A stretch of 64,000 nucleotides of DNA from the NCBI RefSeq assembly GCF_900186865.1, contig NZ_LT906480.1, positions 1,320,001-1,384,000 of the forward strand. The letters run 5' to 3'. The notes below the pieces were generated by a model. The model did no database searches and was not told the DNA's origin. It saw only the letters and a list, made by a program, of their open reading frames with translations. The translations under genes and the position numbers were made by a program. The stretch's first letter is position 1. Every line of letters begins with the position of its first letter. Origin of the DNA: Stenotrophomonas maltophilia (GTDB lineage Bacteria > Pseudomonadota > Gammaproteobacteria > Xanthomonadales > Xanthomonadaceae). Positions 45,861 through 52,675 of this stretch are shown here, piece after piece.

Positions 45861-47612
45861 ATGGCTGTCTATATTTCAGATCTCGATATTCGCAACTTTC
45901 GGTCGTGCGTTTCTACGCAGTTGCAGCTGACCGAGTTCACGCCACTCGTTGGGTTGAACAACTGCGGTAAAAGCAACTGCCTCACTGCACTTCAATGGTT
46001 GGTAAAAGGGGGGCGCTGGAAGGAGGAAGACTTCCACGATCCACTTCTGCCTATTGAGGTATCTGGCCGTCTCTATGGCATCGTCGAAGAAGACCTTGCC
46101 ATGCTGGACTTGAAGCATCGAACAAGGATCGAGCCGCATGTGCGTGATGGCGTGCTTCGCATCCGAAAGCATCAGCAAGGGGCTGGCAGTGGCGTTTCAC
46201 TGACCGTGTTGAACTTAGACACGAACGAGTGGGATCCAAATCCGACTGGCATTGATCAGGCCATCTCAGCTCTTTTCCCGGATCCAATACGGATCGGGGC
46301 TATGGAGGATGCGGAAGAGGATGCCAGTAAGGCAAAGACCAGTACGACGATTGGTAAGCTTTTAATAGACATGGTCGCAGCTATTCAAGAAAGGCATCAG
46401 GCGGATCTATCGCCGCACCTTTTGGCAATCGTTGGAATGCTTTCCGCTGAGGGTGCAGAACGATTTGAAGAGCTGGGGAGGATTGACGCCTCCATCAATC
46501 AAAAAATCGCCGATCTGTTCCCTGGGGTGAGCATCAAGCTGGATTTCCCCGTCCCTGTGTTGAACGACCTCATCAAGGCGGGAACCGTCAAGGTCTATGA
46601 GGGAGACGGAAAGGGCAGGGGATTTGGTTCATACGGGCATGGTGCCCAGCGCGCTATTCAGATGGCAATGGTGCGCCACCTGGCTGACCTCAAGCGAGGC
46701 GTTGCCATAGCCGGTGGAGTGACGCTGCTGCTGATTGATGAGCCCGAGCTGTTCATGCATCCCTTTGCTGTAGAGCAGGTTCGCGAAGCACTGAGGGCAC
46801 TTTCCGCGTCGGGCTATCAGGTGGTCTTTTCGACCCACTCTGCTCAAATGATCCTCGCGCGCGACGCTAAAAATGCTTTGTTGATGACGAAGAAGCATCC
46901 GCAGGGGACCCAAGCAAGGCCCAGGCTTCAGTCGGTGGTCGAGCAGTTGGTTGCCGAGCCTACGCATCAGCTCCACCAGATCTTCAGTTTGACCAACTCT
47001 TCCCAGATGCTCTTCGCTGACAAGGTGGTCTTGACCGAGGGAAAGACAGAGCTCCGGTTGCTCCCCAGCCTCTTCAATGCAGTCTCCGGCAAGACCATGG
47101 GGCAGTCTTCGCTCGCGATTGTCGCGATGAGCGGCGTCTCGGATACCCAGAAGTCCATGGAGATCCTGGAGGCGCTGGGCCTTCCAGCATGCGCGATTGT
47201 GGACCTTGATTACGCGTTTCGGCAGGCCACCAAGCACGGTTTCCTTGACCCGAGCGACACTGATATCGCTACATGCCGCTCGATGCTAAGAACGATGGCG
47301 GACGAGGGTCAGATCACCTTGGACGAAGGGGGACTCCCTAAGAAGGGCCCCCAGGGCCCGGCCTCGAAGGCTTTCGAGCTTCTAGCGGAAAGAGTAGAAG
47401 CATTGCCGCACATCCAGGCACTCGTCCGAAAGCTTCGGGACAAATCGATCTGGCTATGGAGCCGGGGTGCCATCGAGCCTCATGTTGGGCTGACCGAAAA
47501 GAAGGAGCACGCCTGGCTGGCGTTCCAAGTGAAGGTCGAAAGCGATGGGGTGGATGCAGCATGTGCGGACGCAGCAAGCGTGCGAGAACTCGTGGAGTGG
47601 CTGGCTCGCTAA
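45861..47612 (+). CDS. OLD-family ATP-dependent nuclease (AAA ATPase plus TOPRIM)
   Basis: 583 residues. The N-terminal ABC-type ATPase has GLNNCGKSN (Walker A, about 32-40), the signature GSYGHGAQRAIQMAM, and Walker B LLLIDEPELFMHP with the switch FSTHSAQM. The C-terminal TOPRIM nuclease has VVLTEGKTE near 393 and AIVDLDYAF near 448. OLD proteins act in phage defence and exist alone or with a partner helicase. Placed behind mod-res it probably forms part of one defence operon. The start at 45861 follows GGGGGAAGGG. Confidence 0.9.
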   Translation: MAVYISDLDIRNFRSCVSTQLQLTEFTPLVGLNNCGKSNCLTALQWLVKGGRWKEEDFHDPLLPIEVSGRLYGIVEEDLAMLDLKHRTRIEPHVRDGVLRIRKHQQGAGSGVSLTVLNLDTNEWDPNPTGIDQAISALFPDPIRIGAMEDAEEDASKAKTSTTIGKLLIDMVAAIQERHQADLSPHLLAIVGMLSAEGAERFEELGRIDASINQKIADLFPGVSIKLDFPVPVLNDLIKAGTVKVYEGDGKGRGFGSYGHGAQRAIQMAMVRHLADLKRGVAIAGGVTLLLIDEPELFMHPFAVEQVREALRALSASGYQVVFSTHSAQMILARDAKNALLMTKKHPQGTQARPRLQSVVEQLVAEPTHQLHQIFSLTNSSQMLFADKVVLTEGKTELRLLPSLFNAVSGKTMGQSSLAIVAMSGVSDTQKSMEILEALGLPACAIVDLDYAFRQATKHGFLDPSDTDIATCRSMLRTMADEGQITLDEGGLPKKGPQGPASKAFELLAERVEALPHIQALVRKLRDKSIWLWSRGAIEPHVGLTEKKEHAWLAFQVKVESDGVDAACADAASVRELVEWLAR

Positions 47613-47719
47613 CGTCCGCTAGCACGTTGGCTAGTCCACCGGCCCGGAGCGCTCGCGGAGCTTCTCGCAAGCGCGCTGGGCGGCATGACCATCGTTAGTC
47701 TGGCAGGGCGAATGTGAGT

Positions 47720-48448
47720 TTAGCCAACCCGTGCCGGCATGGCTTGGAGCGTGGCGTTCAGTTCGTTGCCGAACGCCACGATGAACTTGCTTTGACGGTT
47801 ATGTTCTTTTCGCAGCGTCTCCAGCACCCAGCGGGCGGGATAGGATCTGTCTCCGAAGGTGAACTCGCCGAACTGCAAGCCATGTTCCTTTACCTGATCT
47901 ATCTCAAACTTCGTTTGATAGGAAACTTTGATCAAGGATCGATGCTTGGAATGGTTGTTGAGGTCATCGATGTAGACGAAACTTTCGTCCGCAACGAGTT
48001 GGCTGTAGACCTCTTTCAGTGGCTCAGGAAGGCGTCTGTTCACCTCCTTTCGGGTGATGTCTCGCAAGCGCTGGATACGAGTTTTTTCATCCAAGTCCAT
48101 TCCTAATGCCCAGTAGGCGAAGTAGGCCAAGTGGTCGGGGAGAGAGTGAAGGTTCTGGACGCAAGCAAATGCATGGGCGTGGGAAAAGCGAAAGTGTTCC
48201 CAGGCCCCGGGCTCGTCGTCTTCGTCAAATACGCCCAAAAAAACCAACATGGCCTCATCGCTGGTTCGGCCTTCCATCGGCTTCTTGATGAAATAGTTGG
48301 CTTGCCTGTAGTGGTATTCGCTGAAGTAAATGCGCTCATTGAGTGCCTGTAGGCAAGAACGCACCTTCTCTAACTGATCGCGGCCAAAGATTCGTTCGAC
48401 CTGTCCACGCGTTTCGTCGTTATTCCATCGCTTCCTAACCTGGTTCAT
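47720..48448 (-). CDS. Unknown protein, possibly HEPN-like, 242 aa
   Basis: Almost fully helical and charged. Near residue 170 the segment FVYIDDLNNHSKHRSLIKVSY has the N/H-x-x-KHR pattern seen in several HEPN-like and abortive-infection proteins, but I cannot confirm the RxxxxH catalytic site. It lies convergent with the OLD-type gene, next to a nuclease gene, which favours a defence role (inference). Confidence 0.6.
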   Translation of the reverse strand: MNQVRKRWNNDETRGQVERIFGRDQLEKVRSCLQALNERIYFSEYHYRQANYFIKKPMEGRTSDEAMLVFLGVFDEDDEPGAWEHFRFSHAHAFACVQNLHSLPDHLAYFAYWALGMDLDEKTRIQRLRDITRKEVNRRLPEPLKEVYSQLVADESFVYIDDLNNHSKHRSLIKVSYQTKFEIDQVKEHGLQFGEFTFGDRSYPARWVLETLRKEHNRQSKFIVAFGNELNATLQAMPARVG

Positions 48449-48648
48449 CCATTCACCCTAACTAGCTGGTCACACCTCGTAGTTTATGCCGGACACAATG
48501 CATCCTGCTTGACCGACCAAGCCGGTTTCCGGATGGGCTTGCTTGCCCTTTGGCCGCCATGCCGCGCCCGCGAACTCTTCCTTGGCGAGCCAAAGTCGGC
48601 GGGAGAGTGCTGCGGCCTGGTTTCGCGCGCGAGCGTCAATGCTGTGGG

Positions 48649-49377
48649 CTAGGGCACCGCTGGTGGCACCACGACATCAAGGAGCGTGAAGTCCAGGCCC
48701 AATGGGACGGCGAAGGTTTGGGCAATGACTTTCTGACTCTTGCCCAGCGAGTCGCCAGGAGCTTTGACCTCCACGAAGCGGAGCTGCCGTTCCCTCCACA
48801 TCGTGATGTCCGGCCAGCCGCGGCGGTATTCGTAGGGGTTAGAGGCGAAAATGGTGGCAATGCGGTGAAGCAAATCAGAGCCGGCAACTTCAAACAGTTC
48901 CAATAGCATCCAGCGCTCCAGGCCGGGAAACACATCGAGAACTGACGAGGTGTCGGACGAATGCCCCCACGCCGTTTGCTCTATGTGTGGACCCCGAGAC
49001 GCCATTTGGTCAAAGTTAGCCGCCACTTGACCGGCGGTTGCGCGGGCCAGATTCGTGAGCAACTCGGCAACGGTGTAGGATCGTCCGTAGGATGGTTCTG
49101 CGGCCAGCGTATAGAGCGCCTCGACGTAGCGCGTGCGCTCGTCGTATCCAAGGTTCTGGAACGACATGGCTTTGATGAGGGTCAGCAAAAGGCCGCCTTC
49201 GCCGCTGAACCCTCGCCATCCTTGCTGGGCGAAGTGGGACAGGGCCGCCTTTTCGACCGAAAGCGGCTGGCTCATTTGTGGGCACATCCACTGTTTCGGG
49301 CCGGGGCCGCATTTCAGGCGGACCTTCTCGTATCCAAACCCCGCCTTTTCGGCATTTCGCTGTCGGACCGTGATCAT
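48649..49377 (-). CDS. VRR-NUC domain nuclease, 242 aa
   Basis: The C-terminal part is a VRR-NUC fold: RRGWPDITMWRERQLRFVEVKAPGDSLGKSQKVIAQ (residues about 185-220), with Asp190, Glu203 and Lys205 as the PD-(D/E)xK-type site, then LDFTLLDV. VRR-NUC domains occur in FAN1 repair nucleases and in short phage and island proteins. The N-terminal 150 residues are helical and may resemble part of a FAN1-like helical region (AALSHFAQQGWRGFSGEGG is a known type of lead-in). There is no ATPase domain. The start at 49377 is MITVRQRNAE. Confidence 0.8.
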   Translation of the reverse strand: MITVRQRNAEKAGFGYEKVRLKCGPGPKQWMCPQMSQPLSVEKAALSHFAQQGWRGFSGEGGLLLTLIKAMSFQNLGYDERTRYVEALYTLAAEPSYGRSYTVAELLTNLARATAGQVAANFDQMASRGPHIEQTAWGHSSDTSSVLDVFPGLERWMLLELFEVAGSDLLHRIATIFASNPYEYRRGWPDITMWRERQLRFVEVKAPGDSLGKSQKVIAQTFAVPLGLDFTLLDVVVPPAVP

Positions 49378-49887
49378 GTCTCATCTTAGCTCAGGGGTGA
49401 CGATTGGAAATGCCTATCCCGACCAGCGCTGAAGGTGTGAGCGCCGCCGGGCGACGGTTAGCAGGGGGATTGATCATGAGATTGAAAGAAGTTTTGGCTC
49501 GTCGCTGCACTATTCGCCGTATGCCCACCCGTTATCGCCAAATATGAGGAGGTGAATAAGGCATCCGTCCAAGTCGGCACCGCGACGCCGCGGGGCAACT
49601 CGACGAGTCTCGAATGCAAGGCAGGCAGCCTGGCGATCGCCCAGCGCTACGGGAGGGGCTCGATGGCCGTTTCGATGACCAGCTAACACGCCTGAATCCA
49701 GTCCACCCGACCGCTAGGGGTCTTCTTCTAAAGCTTTTTGACCAAGAGCGTCGAGGCCGGACGCACGCTGATCTGCCGCACGAGGCTGGTTTCGGTGGAT
49801 GGAAGTTGGCCGAAGGGCGCGTCCTGCGTTGGCCCTGGCTCCGCCGATGGGCTATAACCCTTGCTTGCCCTCAACGGAGTATTTGCC
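49378..49887. other. 510-base stretch without a supported gene
   Basis: The stretch lies between the VRR-NUC start and the H-NS-like gene. It contains a 23-codon reading frame (49477-49548, MRLKEVLARRCTIRRMP...) with an AGGGGG sequence before it, then GAGGAGG at 49548. I see no protein similarity and no clear promoter pair. Promoters for both flanking genes must lie here. Confidence 0.5.
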
Positions 49888-50391
49888 TTGGCCTTGACCA
49901 CTCTTCAGTCGATCAACGCAGAAATCAAGCACCTCGAAGCCCAAAAGCGGCTGGTTGAGAAGCGCGATGGTGAGGTGCCCAAGGCGATTGCGGTGCTTCA
50001 GAAGTATGCGAAGGTTCTCAGCCCCGCCCAGCGTCGCCAGGTTGCCAAGCTCATTGGCGAGGCCATTGACGTCAAGCCGGCGCGTTCCCCGAAACCTTCT
50101 GTGGGGCCGCTGAAGGGCCGAAAGCTCGGCAAAGTCGCCCCCAAGTATCGACTCCCGACGGGAGAGACCTGGGCAGGCCGAGGGCTGGCACCCAAGGCTT
50201 TCACGGCATGGGCCAAGTCGGCCGAAGGCAAGGCGTGGGCGCAGGCCAACCCTGGGGCCAAGTTCCCGCCCGCCGCTGGCAAGGTGAAGAAGGCCGCGGC
50301 TAAGGGAGCTGCGAAGGTGGGCAAGGTCGCCAAGAAGGCAAAGCCGATTCGGAAACCTGCCAAGAAGGCCAAGGCGAAGCCGGCAGCTTAA
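49888..50391 (+). CDS. H-NS family nucleoid protein with a Lys/Ala tail
   Basis: 167 residues. The N-terminal coiled-coil (LQSINAEIKHLEAQKRLVEKRDGEV) serves oligomerisation. The middle KYRLPTGETWAGRGLAPKAF is the H-NS type DNA-binding motif. The last 45 residues are a histone-H1-like tail (KKAAAKGAAKVGKVAKKAK). H-NS proteins silence foreign AT-rich DNA; an island-borne copy may silence its own cargo. The start is TTG 49888, eight bases after GGAG; no ATG or GTG exists in frame upstream of the coiled-coil. Confidence 0.82.
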   Translation: MALTTLQSINAEIKHLEAQKRLVEKRDGEVPKAIAVLQKYAKVLSPAQRRQVAKLIGEAIDVKPARSPKPSVGPLKGRKLGKVAPKYRLPTGETWAGRGLAPKAFTAWAKSAEGKAWAQANPGAKFPPAAGKVKKAAAKGAAKVGKVAKKAKPIRKPAKKAKAKPAA

Positions 50392-50430
50392 TCCCTGCAC
50401 AAAGACCCTGCGAATGCCCGTGCCAAGGCG

Positions 50431-50688
50431 TTGGCCGCTGCACACGTGTTGCTCGAAATGGCCGACGGGACGCTCTTGCAAGGGGAGGCTGGAACGCGAC
50501 TGCGCACCGAGTTTGGGCTTCACTGGTCCGCCTTGACGTGCGTCCAATACTTGTCAGGGAAGGACGCGGTCGCTGCATTGACCGCCCTTCCGAGCGATGG
50601 GAGCGAGCAGGGGCGGACGAAATCGGATCTCCTCCAAGCCGTGGTCATGGCCCTGGCGGTTGTCCGCGAGGCGCGAGGGAGTGGTTGA
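50431..50688 (+). CDS. Possible small protein after the H-NS-like gene, 85 aa
   Basis: The frame is the same as the H-NS-like gene, separated only by its TAA stop and 13 codons. It reads AAAHVLLEMADGTLLQGEAG... with good codon use and balanced composition. The start is TTG 50431 or GTG 50446, and ribosome sites are weak. No family is recognised. It may be a separate small gene or a former extension of the H-NS-like protein. Confidence 0.35.
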   Translation: MAAAHVLLEMADGTLLQGEAGTRLRTEFGLHWSALTCVQYLSGKDAVAALTALPSDGSEQGRTKSDLLQAVVMALAVVREARGSG

Positions 50689-50772
50689 GGGAAGGTGTCT
50701 GCCAGCAAGCTGTCCCTGCGCCTTCAAGAGGTGCGAGCCGGCTCAAACGAGGGTTCGTAGAGCTTGATGAGG

Positions 50773-51126
50773 TCATACAGGAGCATGCGCAATCCCTGGC
50801 GGCAGTCTGGACCACCATCTTCCCACTGCCAGCCGCTTCTGAACCAAGGCCCGGAACGCTTCAGGGGAGGGAGCTGGTCCCGTTCGCTTGTGCCTGCACT
50901 GGTTGCATCGGGCATGCGCGGCCACCACATTCCCGGATACGTCTCGGCCCCCATCCTGCTGGGCGACCAGGTGCTCCGCGGTGCATTGAAAGGCTCGAGC
51001 CTTGCTGGGCTTCAGCCCGAGCTCTGAAGGAGCTGCGAGCCACATCGGCAGGCCGCAGTAGTAGCAGCGGCCGAACTGGGCATGGAAGGCAGACGTGCGG
51101 AGGGATTTGCGGCGTTTGGTCGTCAT
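50773..51126 (-). CDS. HNH endonuclease-like protein, 117 aa
   Basis: CYYCGLPM (Cys21, Cys24) and TAEHLVAQQDGGRDVSGNVVAAHARCNQCRHKR supply the zinc cysteines and the His-Asn-His-type core. It is a small stand-alone HNH nuclease, often found in phages and islands. The N terminus is basic (MTTKRRKSLR). It is divergent from the pilus operon. Confidence 0.8.
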   Translation of the reverse strand: MTTKRRKSLRTSAFHAQFGRCYYCGLPMWLAAPSELGLKPSKARAFQCTAEHLVAQQDGGRDVSGNVVAAHARCNQCRHKRTGPAPSPEAFRALVQKRLAVGRWWSRLPPGIAHAPV

Positions 51127-51300
51127 GGATGGCTCCGGAATCGAAAAAAGATTCCCGCGCCCCCATTGGGTGGACCTCGGGCACCCGGAGCCTATTGGCT
51201 ATGCGGGCACAACACCGACGCTTCTGCGACCGGCGATTGCTTTTTAGCTCACTCGTGCCCTCGGTGCAAGCGCTTGGGTTGGCCCCTGCAACTCTTGTTG

Positions 51301-51338
51301 CCCGATCCTCTTGCGGAAATAGATTTATCGAGTATTGG
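51301..51338 (+). promoter_or_regulatory. Repeated island box, copy 3 (degenerate)
   Basis: CCCGATCCTCTTGCGGAAA (51301-51319) matches copy 2 with its left flank (CCCGATCCCCTTGCGCAAA) at 17 of 19 bases. TATTGG at 51333-51338 could be the -10. It stands 58 bases before the SCPU gene. The rest of the 269-base gap (51127-51395) shows no gene. Confidence 0.4.
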
Positions 51339-51395
51339 TGAAGCAAGCCCAATCCGGGCCACTTTCCCTTTCCCTAAATCCGAGGAGGATTTTTC

Positions 51396-51893
51396 ATGCG
51401 CAAGACCCTTTCTTTTTCTCTGGCCTTGATGGCCGCGTTTTCTGCCGCTTCGGCCTCCGCCGCCGACGTCACCGAAGACTTGATGATTTCTGCGACCGTG
51501 AACAACGAGTGCAGCCTGCTCGTGACCCAGCTGGGCGGCGGTGAATACAACGGTTTGGCGTCCGGCACGCAGGGTTATTCCAACGGCGCGTTGCTGGTTC
51601 GCTGCAACCAAGGCACCGCCTTCAGCATCGTGCCCGGCGACGGGTTGAACTACGGCGCCGCGATTGCTCGTCCCAATCACCGCGCCGTGTCCGATGGGGC
51701 CGGAAACTTCGTCGCCTACGGCCTCTTCAAAGATCCCGGTGCCAGCCAAGTGTGGGGCAGTGGGGCCGATGCTTGGGAGGGCGTGGGAACCGGTGAGCAG
51801 CAGATGATCGGCATCGGTTATGCCTTCTACGATTTGAACAAGGTGCCCGGTGGAACCTTCTCCGACACCATCGCCGTAACCCTGACTTATTGA
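51396..51893 (+). CDS. Spore coat U (SCPU) domain pilin-like protein
   Basis: 165 residues with a signal peptide (1-23, AASASAADV). The mature part starts ISATVNNECSLLV and has GALLVRCNQGTAFSIVPGDG. That gives the disulfide pair and the incomplete Ig fold of SCPU pilins, ending DTIAVTLTY. It is the subunit of a chaperone-usher pilus of the Csu kind. The start follows GAGGAGG. A terminator lies between it and the chaperone, so the subunit can be made in excess. Confidence 0.88.
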   Translation: MRKTLSFSLALMAAFSAASASAADVTEDLMISATVNNECSLLVTQLGGGEYNGLASGTQGYSNGALLVRCNQGTAFSIVPGDGLNYGAAIARPNHRAVSDGAGNFVAYGLFKDPGASQVWGSGADAWEGVGTGEQQMIGIGYAFYDLNKVPGGTFSDTIAVTLTY

Positions 51894-51913
51894 TCCTCAA
51901 CCGTTTCCCTTAA

Positions 51914-51944
51914 AGCCCCCGGAAATCCTCGGGGGTTTTCTTTT
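51914..51944 (+). terminator. Terminator or attenuator after the SCPU gene
   Basis: CCCCCG-GAAATCCT-CGGGGG followed by TTTTCTTTT. It probably makes the chaperone and usher less abundant than the subunit. Confidence 0.85.
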
Positions 51945-52009
51945 GGGGGTGGGTTGACAACTTTGAATGTTTTGGTTGGATCAAAGGAGGTGATCGGTTT
52001 GGAGGAGTG

Positions 52010-52666
52010 ATGTTGAAGCGTTTGTTGGCCGTTTCGTTGTGCTCATTGTTCGCCGTGCCTGCGTGGGCGGGCAACGTGTCGCTATTTCCCACAAGCATCG
52101 TGGCCCCGGCTGGAGAAAAGGCAGGGGCGTTGACCTTGGAAAACCATGGGGAAACCCCCGAGCGCTTTCAGGTGACGGTGCTGGACTGGTCCCAAGATCC
52201 CAGCGGGCAGGACGTGACCGGCCCCGCCAAGGCGGTGATCGCGGCACCGTCCATTGTCGAAATCCCGCCTGGGTCCCGCCGGGCCGTGCGGTTGGTGCGC
52301 ACCCAAGGCATCGGCACGCCGGGCTACTACCGCGTGCTGCTGCGCCAGTTGCCCCAGCCGTCCACGGCGGGCCAGGTGCAGTTGTTGATCCACCAGAACC
52401 TGCCGGTGGGGTTTGAAGACGCCAAGGCCGGTCCTCCGGTGCTCACGGCCCGCTTCACCGCCGACGGCCTTCTGCTGACCAACACCGGTTCGACCGCCGC
52501 GCGCCTGATCGCCGTCGGTCCTCAAGGCATGCCGGCATGGCGCGAAGGGGCGTTGGGATGGGTATTGCCGGGGCAGAGCAAGCACGTGGAGCTCAAGCCT
52601 GGTCTCAAGGCGTCCACGCTCTCAATCACGGTCAACGGGGCTCCCGTCGTCGTCCCCGTGAACTGA
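52010..52666 (+). CDS. Pilus assembly chaperone (PapD-like)
   Basis: 218 residues. A signal peptide (1-20, FAVPAWAG) is followed by two Ig-like domains: LFPTSIVAPAGEKAGALTLENHGETPERFQV, IPPGSRRAVRLVR and GYYRVLLRQLP. It binds pilin subunits in the periplasm and hands them to the usher. The start is ATG 52010 (GTG 52007 also possible). Upstream, AAAGGAGGTGATC (51984-51996) is an extended match to the 16S 3' end, and TTG-GAG-GAG-TGA overlaps the ATG. Confidence 0.88.
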   Translation: MLKRLLAVSLCSLFAVPAWAGNVSLFPTSIVAPAGEKAGALTLENHGETPERFQVTVLDWSQDPSGQDVTGPAKAVIAAPSIVEIPPGSRRAVRLVRTQGIGTPGYYRVLLRQLPQPSTAGQVQLLIHQNLPVGFEDAKAGPPVLTARFTADGLLLTNTGSTAARLIAVGPQGMPAWREGALGWVLPGQSKHVELKPGLKASTLSITVNGAPVVVPVN

Positions 52667-52675
52667 GGGCGACAC

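Noticed and set aside
49614..49958. Plus-strand frame of 114 codons before the H-NS-like gene
   Set aside because: It overlaps the start of the H-NS-like gene, lacks a ribosome site and has no recognisable pattern.
51130..51210. Degenerate tRNA on the minus strand
   Set aside because: A TTCGATTCC-like stretch is present, but no acceptor stem or anticodon arm can be folded around it.
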